DNA of 45,768 bases from JBDTMT01 sp033764095 (GTDB taxonomy: Bacteria; Desulfobacterota; Binatia; HRBIN30; CADEER01), in NCBI GenBank assembly GCA_033764095.1, contig JANRJF010000488.1:1-45768 (forward strand), in the 5' to 3' direction. Positions 24,201 to 34,046 of this stretch are shown in pieces. Within the stretch, counting starts at the first letter, position 1, and every line of letters starts with the position of its first letter. The translations under genes were made by a program, and so were the position numbers. The notes under the pieces were generated by a model. It saw only the letters and a program-made list of their open reading frames with translations, did no database searches and had not been told where the DNA came from.

Positions 24201-26084
24201 CCCAGGACAGCCGCCGAGCGCGTTGGCCACCGCGCCGATCAGCTCGCTGACGTCGATGCCGCTGCTGTGGTCGCGGTCGAGGGCGCGGCAGGTGGCCGGA
24301 GCGCTACCGTCGAGCGCCAGCGACACGCCGCGGACCAGCTCGTCGATCGAGACCGTGCGGTCGCGGTTGCAGTCGCCGGCGCAGATCGGCAGCGGCTCGC
24401 GACCGGCGGCGCGGGTGAGCGCCACGGCGTCGAGCACGTAGGAGTCGCCGGCGGTGGTGAGGCGATCTTGGAAGCCGTCGGCGCCCATCGCGTTGAGGAT
24501 CAGGTCGGTGTAGCCGTCGCCGCTGATGTCACCGAGCGACATGCTGTAGGCGAGCTGGTCGCCGCCGGTGGCGCCGGCGATCTGCAGCCAGGGCAGCTCG
24601 GCCGGCACCGTCGCCAGATCGACCGCGGCCGGCCAGTCGCCGGCATGGCCGAAGAAGATGTCCACCGTCCCGGCGCTGACGCGCCCGAACGGCTGATCGC
24701 CGGGGCTGGCGATGACCAGCTCGTCGCGCCCGTCGCCGTCGAGGTCGAGCATCAGCGCCGTATCGCCGGCGATCGAGGCACGCCGCGCGCCGCTGAAGAT
24801 GGTCACGCCGGCTGGCGGATGCGCCAGATCGATCACCGCACCGCGCAGCCCGGCGGCGCCGCCGCGGATCAGGGCGAGCTCGCCGGCGGTGGTGCGCGAA
24901 TTGCCCGGCCCGTCGGCGGTGAGCGCGCCGATGGCGATGTCGCCGTGGCCGTCGCCGTCGACGTCGCCCGCCCACAGCTCCTCGCCCCAGGCGTCGCCCG
25001 GGTCGATGCCGTAGATGATGGTGGTCGACGGCGGTGGCGCGGCAAGATCGATCAGCGCCGGCCGCGCGCCGCGCACGCCGTAGACGACGTAGGCCTCGCC
25101 GATGTTGCAGTTCGGCGCGCAGGCGTTGGTCGGCCCGTCGCCGCCCGCCGAACCGGGGCCGTTGAGAATGCCGTCGGGCGACACCGCCGCCGAGAGTCGA
25201 TTGAGGCCTGCCCCGATCATCACGTCGGCGACGCCGTCGCGATCGACGTCGAGGCCGCGCACCGTCGCGCCGCTCTGATCGCCGGGGTCGATCCCGACGA
25301 TGCGGGTGAACGGCAGCGTCGTGTCGGCCAGGTCGATGGCCGACGCGGCGCGCAACGCCGCGCCGCCGTAGAGCACGAAGCTCTCACCGACGCGGTCGCG
25401 CGCGTTGTCGACGCCGTCGGCGAGGTCGGCGCCGGCGATGACGTCCGGCGCGCCGTCGCCGTCGACGTCGCCGGCGCTCACCCACACGCCGAAGCGGTCG
25501 CCCGATTCGACCCCGTAGACGAAGGTCACCGCGCCGGGCGGCGGCGCGTTGAGGTCGATCACCTGGCCGGCGAGCTGCGGACCGCCCCAGACGATCGCCA
25601 GCTCGCCGCTGTTCGCCCGTTGGTTGTCACGCCCGTCGCCCCACTGCGCGGCCAGCACCGGGTCGGCGTAGCCATCGCCGTCGAGATCGGCGACCGCCAC
25701 CTCGGTGCCCAGGTAGTCGTGCGGGTTCGCGCCGTAGATGATCGCGATGTCGGGCGGCAGTGCCAGCGGATCGAGCAACGCCAGGTCGCGCTCGCCCTCC
25801 AACCCGCCGTTGCTGAACACGATCACCGCCTCGCCGGCGCCGATGCGCTGGCGCTCCGGACCGCTGTCGGCGTTCATCGGCGTCAGCACCAGATCGTCGC
25901 GCCCGTCGCCGTTCACATCGCCGGCGGCGAGCGGGAAGCCGAGCATCGAAGCGCCCTCGGTGCGGTTGTACAGCGTCAGCTGGCCGGGATTGGCCGGCTC
26001 GCCGACGTCCCACACCGGCGGCGTCGCGAGGCCGAACACCACCGCCCCCACCAGCAGTCCCGCGATCCCCTTCAGCCCGAGCAC
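24198..26084 (-). CDS. Secreted FG-GAP repeat protein with four-Cys double EF-hand tail
   Basis: 628 residues with a signal peptide (MLGLKGIAGLLVGAVVFGLA). The body has about seven FG-GAP/integrin-alpha-like repeats, each with a calcium loop such as DVNGDGRDDL, DLDGDGYADPV, DVDGDGAPDV, DVDRDGVADV, DVDGDGHGDIA, DLDGDGRDEL or DISGDGYTDL, forming a beta-propeller. The last about 60 residues are a separate module: CAGDCNRDRTVSIDELV, TCRALDRDHSSGIDVSEL, ending ALGGC: two EF-hand-like loops framed by four cysteines. The same module ends the protein at 28140-30491. It resembles dockerin-type EF-hands but has extra cysteines. Probably cell-surface or secreted; ligand unknown. Confidence 0.86.
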   Translation of the reverse strand: MLGLKGIAGLLVGAVVFGLATPPVWDVGEPANPGQLTLYNRTEGASMLGFPLAAGDVNGDGRDDLVLTPMNADSGPERQRIGAGEAVIVFSNGGLEGERDLALLDPLALPPDIAIIYGANPHDYLGTEVAVADLDGDGYADPVLAAQWGDGRDNQRANSGELAIVWGGPQLAGQVIDLNAPPPGAVTFVYGVESGDRFGVWVSAGDVDGDGAPDVIAGADLADGVDNARDRVGESFVLYGGAALRAASAIDLADTTLPFTRIVGIDPGDQSGATVRGLDVDRDGVADVMIGAGLNRLSAAVSPDGILNGPGSAGGDGPTNACAPNCNIGEAYVVYGVRGARPALIDLAAPPPSTTIIYGIDPGDAWGEELWAGDVDGDGHGDIAIGALTADGPGNSRTTAGELALIRGGAAGLRGAVIDLAHPPAGVTIFSGARRASIAGDTALMLDLDGDGRDELVIASPGDQPFGRVSAGTVDIFFGHAGDWPAAVDLATVPAELPWLQIAGATGGDQLAYSMSLGDISGDGYTDLILNAMGADGFQDRLTTAGDSYVLDAVALTRAAGREPLPICAGDCNRDRTVSIDELVRGVSLALDGSAPATCRALDRDHSSGIDVSELIGAVANALGGCPG

Positions 26085-26149
26085 CAGCCGACGCTATCAC
26101 CGCGACGCGGACCGTTGCACGCCGGGAAAGACACAGGGCGGTGACCAAA

Positions 26150-26169
26150 GCTTTGCCCAAGAATTCAGT
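26150..26169. repeat. 20-bp dispersed element, copy 1
   Basis: GCTTTGCCCAAGAATTCAGT here is the exact reverse complement of 43427-43446. It lies upstream of the histidine kinase and downstream (antisense) of nothing coding, next to a 10-bp palindrome CAAAGCTTTG at 26146-26155. A 20-bp exact match between two intergenic gaps 17 kb apart is not expected by chance in GC-rich DNA that also happens to contain an EcoRI-like AT-rich core. Confidence 0.75.
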
Positions 26170-26189
26170 TCGGGGTCCGAAGTGATCTG

Positions 26190-26270
26190 CCGGGCAGAGC
26201 CCGGTCACCGGGCGCGCAGGGGGATTCGACGGTTGAATCCCTGCCCCGCCTGGGCGAAAAGGCGGCGGGG
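26190..26270 (+). promoter_or_regulatory. Run of three hairpins in the leader of the histidine kinase gene
   Basis: Three stems follow one another: 26190-26195 with 26199-26204 (6 bp, 3-nt loop), 26221-26227 with 26235-26241 (GGGATTC/GAATCCC, 7 bp) and 26244-26250 with 26264-26270 (CCCCGCC/GGCGGGG, 7 bp). The right arm of the third contains the G-rich stretch that would serve as ribosome-binding site for the GTG at 26279, so the stem could hide it. No known riboswitch class was recognised; folding was judged by eye only. Confidence 0.35.
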
Positions 26271-26278
26271 ATCGCGTC

Positions 26279-28165
26279 GTGACCCAGCTCAGGGCATCCC
26301 GCGCCAGCGGCGAAGCGGCGGCAGCGACCGCCGGGGTCGCGCTGTTCCGCACGCTCGCCGACACCACCGCGGCGGCGATCTGGATCTTCCGCGACAGCCG
26401 CGTGTTCTACGTCAACCCGGCGGCCGAGGAGATGTGCGGCTACCGCGCCGAGGAGATGCTGACGATGGACGGCTGGCTGCTGGTGCCGGAACCCGAACGC
26501 GCCTACGCGCGCGCCGTCGCCGCGGCGCGTCTGCGCGGCGAGCGCGTCCCGGCGCGGCGCGAGCAGCGGCTGCTCACCAAGGAGGGCGAGATCCGCTGGG
26601 TGGATTACTCGGCGGCGGTGATCCTGTGGGACGGCGAGCCGGCGATTCTCGGCACCGCCTTCGACGTCACCGAACGCCGCCGCGCCGCGCGCGAGCACCT
26701 CGACCGCGAGCGCCGCTTCCGTGGCCTCATCGAACACAGCTCCGATCTGGTCTCGATCGTCTCGCCCGACGCGCTGCTGACCTACACCAGCCCGTCGATC
26801 GAGCGCGTGCTCGGCTATCACCCCGAACAATGGATGGGACGCAGCATCTACGACCTCGTGCATACGGAGGACCACGAGCTCTGCCGGAGCGCGCTGGTGC
26901 AACTGGCGAGCGGCCCAGGCGTGACGGTGCGCGTGCAATACCGACTCAGCCACGCCGACGGCAGCTGGCACTGGATGGAGGGCATCGCGTGCAATCTCGT
27001 CCATGAGCCGGCCATCGGCGGCATCATCGTCAACGCGCGCGACGTCACCGAGCAGCGCCGCGCCGAAGACCGGCTGCGCGAGAGCGAAGCGCGCTTCGCG
27101 CTGGCGGTGGACGGCGCCAAGGACGGCATCTGGGACTGGGACCTGGTCAGCGACCAGTTCTTCGCCTCGCCGCGCATGCGCGAGATCCTCGACCTCGACG
27201 CCGACACGCCGGTCTCGGTGCTGACGGTGTTCGGCAACAACCTGCACCCGGACGACTACCAGCGCATGCAGGAGGGCTGGCAGGCGCACCTGCAGGGCGA
27301 CGCGACGCACTACGAGGCCGAGTACCGCTTCCGGCGGCGCGACGACACCTACATGTGGCTGTTGGCGCGCGCCCGTTCGGTGCGCGACCCGGGCGGCGTG
27401 CCGCGCCGCATGGTCGGCTCGCTCACCGATCTCACCGAGCGCAAGCGCGCCGAGGAAGCGGCGCGCCAGCGCCAGGCCGAGCTGGCGCACGTGTTGCGCG
27501 TCAGCGCCATGGACGAGATGGCGGCCGGCATTGCGCACGAGCTCAACCAACCGCTGGCGGCCATCGTCAACTACGCGCGCGGCTGTGCGCGGCGGCTCGA
27601 CGACGCGCCGCCGGACGTGCTCGAAGCGCTCGACCGCATCGCCGCCGAAGCGCTGCGCGCCGGCGACATCGTGCACGGCCTGAAGCGCGTCGTGCGCAAG
27701 GAGCCGCCGCGCGAGAGCGCCGTCGACCTCAAGGCGGTGGCGCGCGAAGCCGTGCAACTGGTGCGCCCCGAAGCGACCGAGCGCGGTATCTCGTTGCGAC
27801 TCGACCTGCATCCCGACCTGCCCGAGCCGCTCGGCGATCGCATTCAGATCGAGCAGGTGATCCTCAACCTGCTGCGCAACGCCATCGAAGCGATCGCGCT
27901 GCGCCCCGGCCTGGTGGCCCTGCGCATTCTGCCGCACGACCAGGGCGGCGTCCGTGTCGCCGTCTCCGACACCGGCGGCGGCATCCCAGCGGCGCTGCGC
28001 GACCGCATCTTCGCGCCGTTCTTCACCACCAAGACCAGCGGTCTCGGCATGGGCCTGTCGATCAGCCGCACCATCGTCGAAGCACACGGCGGCCGCCTGT
28101 GGGCCGAGCCCAACCCCGGCGCCGGCACCACCTTCCTGTTCACGCTGCCGTATCGGAAGGCGTGA
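26279..28165 (+). CDS. Three-PAS soluble sensor histidine kinase (FixL-like HWE-free type)
   Basis: 628 residues from a GTG at 26279. No membrane helix is seen. Three PAS/PAC units occupy about 22-140 (FYVNPAAEEMCGY; ending VTERRRAARE), 145-265 (YTSPSIERVLGY; ending VTEQRRAEDRL) and 270-395 (a PAS-3 type with HPDDYQRMQEGW; ending LTERKRAEE). The kinase core follows: H-box GIAHELNQPLAAIVNYARG with His420, N-box NLLRNAIEA, G1 DTGGGIP, and G2 SGLGMGLSIS. It should autophosphorylate in response to a cytoplasmic cue and pass phosphate to a regulator. The nearest candidates are the FixJ-like proteins at 33258 and 34047, about 5-6 kb away. Its 3' end overlaps the convergent gene by 26 bp. Confidence 0.92.
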   Translation: MTQLRASRASGEAAAATAGVALFRTLADTTAAAIWIFRDSRVFYVNPAAEEMCGYRAEEMLTMDGWLLVPEPERAYARAVAAARLRGERVPARREQRLLTKEGEIRWVDYSAAVILWDGEPAILGTAFDVTERRRAAREHLDRERRFRGLIEHSSDLVSIVSPDALLTYTSPSIERVLGYHPEQWMGRSIYDLVHTEDHELCRSALVQLASGPGVTVRVQYRLSHADGSWHWMEGIACNLVHEPAIGGIIVNARDVTEQRRAEDRLRESEARFALAVDGAKDGIWDWDLVSDQFFASPRMREILDLDADTPVSVLTVFGNNLHPDDYQRMQEGWQAHLQGDATHYEAEYRFRRRDDTYMWLLARARSVRDPGGVPRRMVGSLTDLTERKRAEEAARQRQAELAHVLRVSAMDEMAAGIAHELNQPLAAIVNYARGCARRLDDAPPDVLEALDRIAAEALRAGDIVHGLKRVVRKEPPRESAVDLKAVAREAVQLVRPEATERGISLRLDLHPDLPEPLGDRIQIEQVILNLLRNAIEAIALRPGLVALRILPHDQGGVRVAVSDTGGGIPAALRDRIFAPFFTTKTSGLGMGLSISRTIVEAHGGRLWAEPNPGAGTTFLFTLPYRKA

Positions 28166-30491
28166 GCCGCCCCGACGGCGGGGGCGTCTGGCGGGCGCGA
28201 CACCCGTCGAGCGCCGCGCTGACCGCGCGCACCAGCTCGTCGACCGTCACCTGCCCGTTGCGATTGGTGTCGACCGCCTCACAGGTGAGCGGCGGTCGGC
28301 CGTCGAGCGCGTAGCCGACCGCGCTCACCAGCTCGTTCACCGTCACCGCGCCGTCGCCGTTGCAGTCACCGGCGCAGGCCACGGCGGTCGGCTCGGCGGT
28401 CGGCGTGTCGAGCGGCATCGTGTCAGTCGCCACCGGGGTGGGGCTGGCGGTCGCTTCGACCGTCGCCGTGTGACTCGCCGTGGCGGTCGAGCTCGCCGTG
28501 GCGGTCGGCGGCGGCGTGACGGTGGGGCTCGAGCTCGCCGTGCGCGTCGCGGTCGCGGTGTCGGTCGGCGCGGCGGTGGTGGTGTGGGTGGCCGTTCCCG
28601 TCGCGCTGACGGTGGCGCTGGGCTCGCTGGTCGCCGTTGGGCTGGCGGTGCGGGTCGCGGTCGGGCTGGGCTCGGCGGTTGCGCTGTGGCTGGCGGTGAC
28701 GGTCGGTGGCGCGCTCGCCGTCGCCGTGCGTGTCGGCGTGTCGGTCGCGGTCGCTGGTGCGGTGCTGGTCGCGGTGCGGGTCGGGGAGCTGCTCGGCGAC
28801 GGGCTCGCGGTCGCGGTGCGCGTCGCGGTATCGGCGGCGCTCGGGGTGGTCGTCGCGGTGCGCGTCGCGCTGGCGCTGCTGGTCGATGTGCTGCTCGCCG
28901 TCGCGCTCCGCGTCGCCGTGCCGGTACGCGTGCCGGTGGCGCTCGGCGTCGGCGTACGGGTTGGCGTGGCGCTGGCGGTGCCGGTCGCCGGCGGGGTTGG
29001 TGACGGGCTGGCCGTGGGCGTGCGGGTGGCGGTGACGGTACGGGTCGGCGTGGCGCTCGGCGTCGGCGTCGCGCTGGAGCTCGGCGTGGCGCTGTTGGCC
29101 GGCGTTGCGGTGCGCGTCGGGGTCGGCGTCGCACTGGCGGTCGCGGTCGGCGTCACGCTGGCAGTGGCGGTCGCGCTGGCGGTGCGCGTCGCGGTGCGCG
29201 TCGCGGTCGGCGTCGCAGTGGCGGTCGAGCTGGCGGTCGGCAGCACCGAATTGATCGCGGCAAAGCGCTGGGCGAAGACCGCGCCGTCCGACCCGTCGCC
29301 GTCGTCGCGCCGCCAGGCGACGACGTAGCGCCCGTCGGGTACGGCGGCGACCGCCGGTTCGACCTGATTCTGCAGGCTGGCCGCCACCGGCGTCGATCCC
29401 GCCAGCGGCGTGGCGCCGGCGTTGAAGCGGCGCGCCAGGATGGCCGCCGCCGGCGGCGTCGCGAAGGGGGTCGGCGGCGCCGGCGTCAGCGGCGCGCTCC
29501 AGACGACGACGAAGTCGCCGGCCGCGTCGGCGGCGACGCGCGGCTGGTCGCCGTACTCGGCCGGCGCCGGGTTGACGCGGAACTCGCCGCCGGCCGGCGC
29601 GTGGCCATCGCCGAAGCGCTGGCCGAACACCGCGGCGTCGCTGCCGGCGTGGCTGTAGCTCTGCCAGACGACGACGAAGCCGTCGCCCGCCGCCGGCGCG
29701 ACCGCGGCGCCGTACTGGTCGCCGAGCACGGTGCTGTTGACCTGGAACTCGTCGGCTTCCTGCACCCCGTCGGCGTCGTAGCGTTTGGCGAAGATGCCGT
29801 AGCCGGCGCCGTCGTAACCGTCGCCATAGAAGTAGCCGTCTTCCCAGGCGATGACGAAGCCGCCGTCGCCGGTCGGCGCCACCGCGGCCGAACCCTGGAA
29901 GCCGAAGGTCTTGCTGGTGTTGACCTGGAACGGATCGCCGAGCGGCCGACCGGCGGCGTCGAGGCGGCGCGCGAAGACGTCCTCGTAATCGTCCCAGACG
30001 ACGACGAAGCCGTCGGTCAGCGCGGCGACCGAGGCCGCGCCCTCGTAGATCGCGGCGACCGGATCGTTGACCTGGAACTCGGGCCCGTCGGCGACGCCGG
30101 CGCTGGAGAACGGACGCGCCCAGACGTCGCCGCTGTCGCCGCCGTCGCCGTAGCCCTGCCAGACGACCACGAAGCGCCCGTCGCCGCCGACCGCGACGTC
30201 GGGCGCCGCCTGTGGACCGGTGACGTAGTCATTGACCGGCAGCTCGGCGCCGCTCTTGCTGCCGTCGGCGAGGAAGCGCTGCGCGAAGATGCCGATGTAG
30301 TCGCCGTCCTGGCCGAAGCTCTCCCAGGCGATGACGAAGTTGCCCTGGTCGTCGGCGCCGATCGCCGGCGCGCCCTGCAGGCCGGCGGTGTACGTGTTCA
30401 CCGGGAACGGCGTGCCGAGCGGCTGCGCGCCGGCCGGCCCCCCCGCGGCGAGCCACGCACCGAGCATCATCACCGCCGCAACCCGTTCCAT
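28140..30491 (-). CDS. Exported repeat protein with long Thr-rich linker and four-Cys double EF-hand tail
   Basis: 783 residues. A signal peptide (about 1-22, cleavage after AGA) leads to about seven repeats of around 55 residues, each with a pattern like GDGGFVIAWE or DGFVVVWQSY followed by ...F-x-x-RF...FQVN, probably a beta-propeller-like surface domain. From about 418 to 690 the protein is an extreme Thr/Ala/Ser/Pro linker, mostly of T-x-T steps. Then comes CAGDCNGDGAVTVNELVSAV...TCEAVDTNRNGQVTVDEL...LDGC, the same four-Cys double EF-hand as in the FG-GAP protein. The last 19 residues after the final Cys are encoded partly antisense to the kinase gene (28140-28165) and are not seen in the sister protein. 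Confidence 0.83.
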   Translation of the reverse strand: MERVAAVMMLGAWLAAGGPAGAQPLGTPFPVNTYTAGLQGAPAIGADDQGNFVIAWESFGQDGDYIGIFAQRFLADGSKSGAELPVNDYVTGPQAAPDVAVGGDGRFVVVWQGYGDGGDSGDVWARPFSSAGVADGPEFQVNDPVAAIYEGAASVAALTDGFVVVWDDYEDVFARRLDAAGRPLGDPFQVNTSKTFGFQGSAAVAPTGDGGFVIAWEDGYFYGDGYDGAGYGIFAKRYDADGVQEADEFQVNSTVLGDQYGAAVAPAAGDGFVVVWQSYSHAGSDAAVFGQRFGDGHAPAGGEFRVNPAPAEYGDQPRVAADAAGDFVVVWSAPLTPAPPTPFATPPAAAILARRFNAGATPLAGSTPVAASLQNQVEPAVAAVPDGRYVVAWRRDDGDGSDGAVFAQRFAAINSVLPTASSTATATPTATRTATRTASATATASVTPTATASATPTPTRTATPANSATPSSSATPTPSATPTRTVTATRTPTASPSPTPPATGTASATPTRTPTPSATGTRTGTATRSATASSTSTSSASATRTATTTPSAADTATRTATASPSPSSSPTRTATSTAPATATDTPTRTATASAPPTVTASHSATAEPSPTATRTASPTATSEPSATVSATGTATHTTTAAPTDTATATRTASSSPTVTPPPTATASSTATASHTATVEATASPTPVATDTMPLDTPTAEPTAVACAGDCNGDGAVTVNELVSAVGYALDGRPPLTCEAVDTNRNGQVTVDELVRAVSAALDGCRARQTPPPSGRLTPSDTAA
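28440..29250. repeat. Low-complexity coding repeat (Thr-rich linker)
   Basis: Nearly the whole stretch is built from short variants of GCGGTCGCGGTG on the + strand, encoding alternating Thr/Ala/Pro/Ser on the coding strand. The DNA is degenerate rather than an exact tandem, so it has been kept by selection for composition or has drifted since expansion. It is expected to vary in length between strains and to be error-prone in assembly. Confidence 0.8.
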
Positions 30492-30591
30492 CGCCTCTCG
30501 TCACCACCGGCTGGGTCGAAGCACTGTGGCGTGAAACGGCGCGACGGGGAAGCGCCTTCTTCACCGCGCGCGGGGCCGCCGCGGCGGCGGA

Positions 30592-31245
30592 TCAGAGCGC
30601 CTTGATGGCGATGTCGCGGAAGGCGACGCGCGAGCCGGGGCAGAGCTGCAGCCCGACGTAGCTCGGCAGGCGTGCGGTGCTCGGACGGCCGCGGTGCGGG
30701 TCGCTGTTGTGGAACAGGCTCACCAGGTGGCCGTTGAGATGGACGCGGTACTCCTGCCCGCGCACGACGATCTCGAAGTCGTTCCACTCGGTCGCCGGCC
30801 GCGCCGCGCGCGCGTCGATCTGCTGCGCCACCTGCGCGTAGATCGCGCCGGTCTTGTGGATGCGCGTCGCCCCGGGGATGCCGACCTCGTCGATCTGCAC
30901 CTCGAAGCCCTGCTGCATGGCGATGAACGCCGAGTTGTCCTGCGGCGTCGGCTGCGGGTGCGGGAAGCGCACGAACACGCCGGAGGTGTCCTCGTGTCGC
31001 CAGCGCAGCCAGCGCAGGCGCAGCACGAAGTCCGCCGGCGTCGGGAGGGTGTGCCAGCAGAGGCCGAGGTCGTCGCCCGGCACCGACTCCATGCGCCCGT
31101 CGACGACGACGAAGCCGCCGCCGCCGACCACCGACCAGTTGCGCAGGGAACGGCCGTCGAACAGCGGCGTGAACCCGTCGCCGCCGCGCGCCGCGGGCGG
31201 GTCGAGGGTCAGATCGATGAGCTCCGAACCGAGCAACAGCGCCAT
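30592..31245 (-). CDS. DUF1080 family (3-keto-disaccharide hydrolase-like) protein
   Basis: 217 residues. GFTPLFDGRSLRNWSVVGGGGF at about 24-45 is the typical opening of DUF1080, a concanavalin-like jelly roll. Further segments that fit are VVDGRMESVPGD, DFVLRLRWLRWRHEDTSGVFVRFP, FEVQIDE, TGAIYAQVAQQ, EWNDFEIVVRGQEYRVHLNGHLV, and the ending YVGLQLCPGSRVAFRDIAIK. The family binds or hydrolyses glycans; some members act on 3-keto-sugars. No signal peptide is visible at this start, which is unusual, since many members are exported. The gene stands alone between the exported repeat protein and the sigma-54 activator. Confidence 0.83.
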   Translation of the reverse strand: MALLLGSELIDLTLDPPAARGGDGFTPLFDGRSLRNWSVVGGGGFVVVDGRMESVPGDDLGLCWHTLPTPADFVLRLRWLRWRHEDTSGVFVRFPHPQPTPQDNSAFIAMQQGFEVQIDEVGIPGATRIHKTGAIYAQVAQQIDARAARPATEWNDFEIVVRGQEYRVHLNGHLVSLFHNSDPHRGRPSTARLPSYVGLQLCPGSRVAFRDIAIKAL

Positions 31246-31430
31246 GTGCGACTCAGCGCTGGCAAGCCGTATGCCGAACAGGGATGGTCAGGGCCGGCGC
31301 GAGAACTGGACTTGCCCGTCCTGTCGATTGGGCAGCGGCGGCGCGGCGATCCAATCGAGTGGACAGCGTGCCGGACGGGCCGCGATCCGCTCGACGGGCT
31401 CGATCATCCCGGCCGACCCGCCGGGCACGC

Positions 31431-33011
<1,581 letters not shown>

Positions 33012-33206
33012 GGCTGCCGCCGCTTATCGCCGGACCGCTCCTGGCTGTCAACCCAATGCGACAGGGTCGCGAGATTTACATTCTGCGCTCTTCCCATTTA
33101 GAATCAGCTAGTTCTGGCAATGCAGTGCGCAACACCGGGCCCCCAGTGTATCGATGAGTACACAGGGAATACGCCGTAACCCATGCGGGCGACTCCGCGC
33201 GTCGCG

Positions 33207-33222
33207 TGGCATGCAACTTGGT
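33207..33222 (+). promoter_or_regulatory. Candidate sigma-54 promoter upstream of the first FixJ-like gene
   Basis: TGGCATGCAACTTGGT matches the sigma-54 consensus TGGCACG-N4-TTGCW at most positions. The -24 GG is present and the spacing to the -12 doublet is correct, but that doublet is GG instead of GC. It ends 35 nt before the ATG at 33258 and lies in the gap shared with the divergent sigma-54 activator gene. Found by eye; the mismatch at the critical -12 doublet keeps confidence low. Confidence 0.3.
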
Positions 33223-33257
33223 CTTGTCACGGGCACCACTGAAATGAGGGTGCAGTG

Positions 33258-33896
33258 ATGCAAACCGCGATGGGGCAGCAGTCGAACGATCAGGCCACCG
33301 TGTATCTGGTCGACGACGACGAGACGGCGCGTCAGGCGGCGACCTTTCTGCTCGAATCGGCCGGCTACCGGGTGCGTGACCACGGCACCGGCGAGGCGCT
33401 GCTCGCCACCTGCCCGGTCGAGGCGGCGGGCTGCGTCGTGCTCGATGTGCGCCTGCCCGGCCTGAGCGGGCTGGGCGTGCAGGAGGAGCTGATCCGGCGC
33501 GGCCTGCGCATGCCGGTGATCGTGCTCACCGGCTATGGCGAGGTGTCGTTGGCGGTGCGCGCCTTTCAGCGCGGCGCCTTCGACTTCATCGAGAAGCCCT
33601 ATCCGGCCGACCAGCTGCTCGACAGCGTGCAGGCGGCGCTGACCCTCGACGCCGAGCAGCGCCGCCGGGCGCGTGAGCAGGCGGCCTTCGCGGCGCGCGT
33701 CGGGCAGCTCACGCCGCGCGAGCGCGAGGTGATGGCGATGGTGGTGGTCGGCAAGGCGAACAAGGTGGTCGCCTACGAGCTCGGCATTGCCGAGAAGACG
33801 GTCGAGACACACCGGGCGAAGGTGATGGAGAAGATGGGCGTCGGCTCGCTCGCCGAGCTGGTGCGGCTCGACGCCCTGCACGGCGCCGCCGCCTAG
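33258..33896 (+). CDS. FixJ-like response regulator (receiver plus LuxR-type HTH)
   Basis: 212 residues from the ATG at 33258, with GAGGG just upstream; a GTG one codon earlier is less likely. Receiver domain: VYLVDDDE, phosphoacceptor Asp63 in VLDVRLPG, Thr91 in LTGYGEV and Lys113 in EKPYPADQ. The DNA-binding domain is LTPREREVMAMVVVGKANK followed by ELGIAEKTVETHRAKVMEKM. This layout is that of FixJ/TodT/NodW regulators. No kinase gene is adjacent. It is convergent with a second regulator of the same type at 34047. Confidence 0.93.
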   Translation: MQTAMGQQSNDQATVYLVDDDETARQAATFLLESAGYRVRDHGTGEALLATCPVEAAGCVVLDVRLPGLSGLGVQEELIRRGLRMPVIVLTGYGEVSLAVRAFQRGAFDFIEKPYPADQLLDSVQAALTLDAEQRRRAREQAAFAARVGQLTPREREVMAMVVVGKANKVVAYELGIAEKTVETHRAKVMEKMGVGSLAELVRLDALHGAAA

Positions 33897-33919
33897 CCAC
33901 GTCGATCCTGGACCCGGCG

Positions 33920-33946
33920 GGTGGCGCGAGGTTTCTCGCAGCCACC
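33920..33946. terminator. Hairpin terminator between convergent regulators
   Basis: GGTGGCGCGAG (33920-33930) pairs with CTCGC-A-GCCACC (33935-33946) as an 11-bp stem with one bulged A and a 4-nt loop GTTT. It begins 24 nt after the stop of the first FixJ-like gene. No U-run follows in either direction, so it may work as an RNA-stabilising or weak bidirectional terminator. Confidence 0.5.
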
Positions 33947-34046
33947 TCGCCGGCGCCGGCGGCTCGCGACGATTCCGCCGAGGCGTGGCGCGGCGCGGGA
34001 CGTCGAAGGCCGACAAGACGCGTGATCCTCTCTCCGCGGCGATGCG

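Noticed and set aside
26221..26241. tRNA T-arm
   Set aside because: The stem resembles a T-stem sequence, but the loop length is wrong and no acceptor, D or anticodon arms can be found around it.
28440..29328. Rightward valine-rich open frame opposite the Thr-rich linker
   Set aside because: It is the antisense of Thr/Ala codons (GTG/GCG), has no start context, and the leftward protein has a signal peptide and clear domains at both ends.
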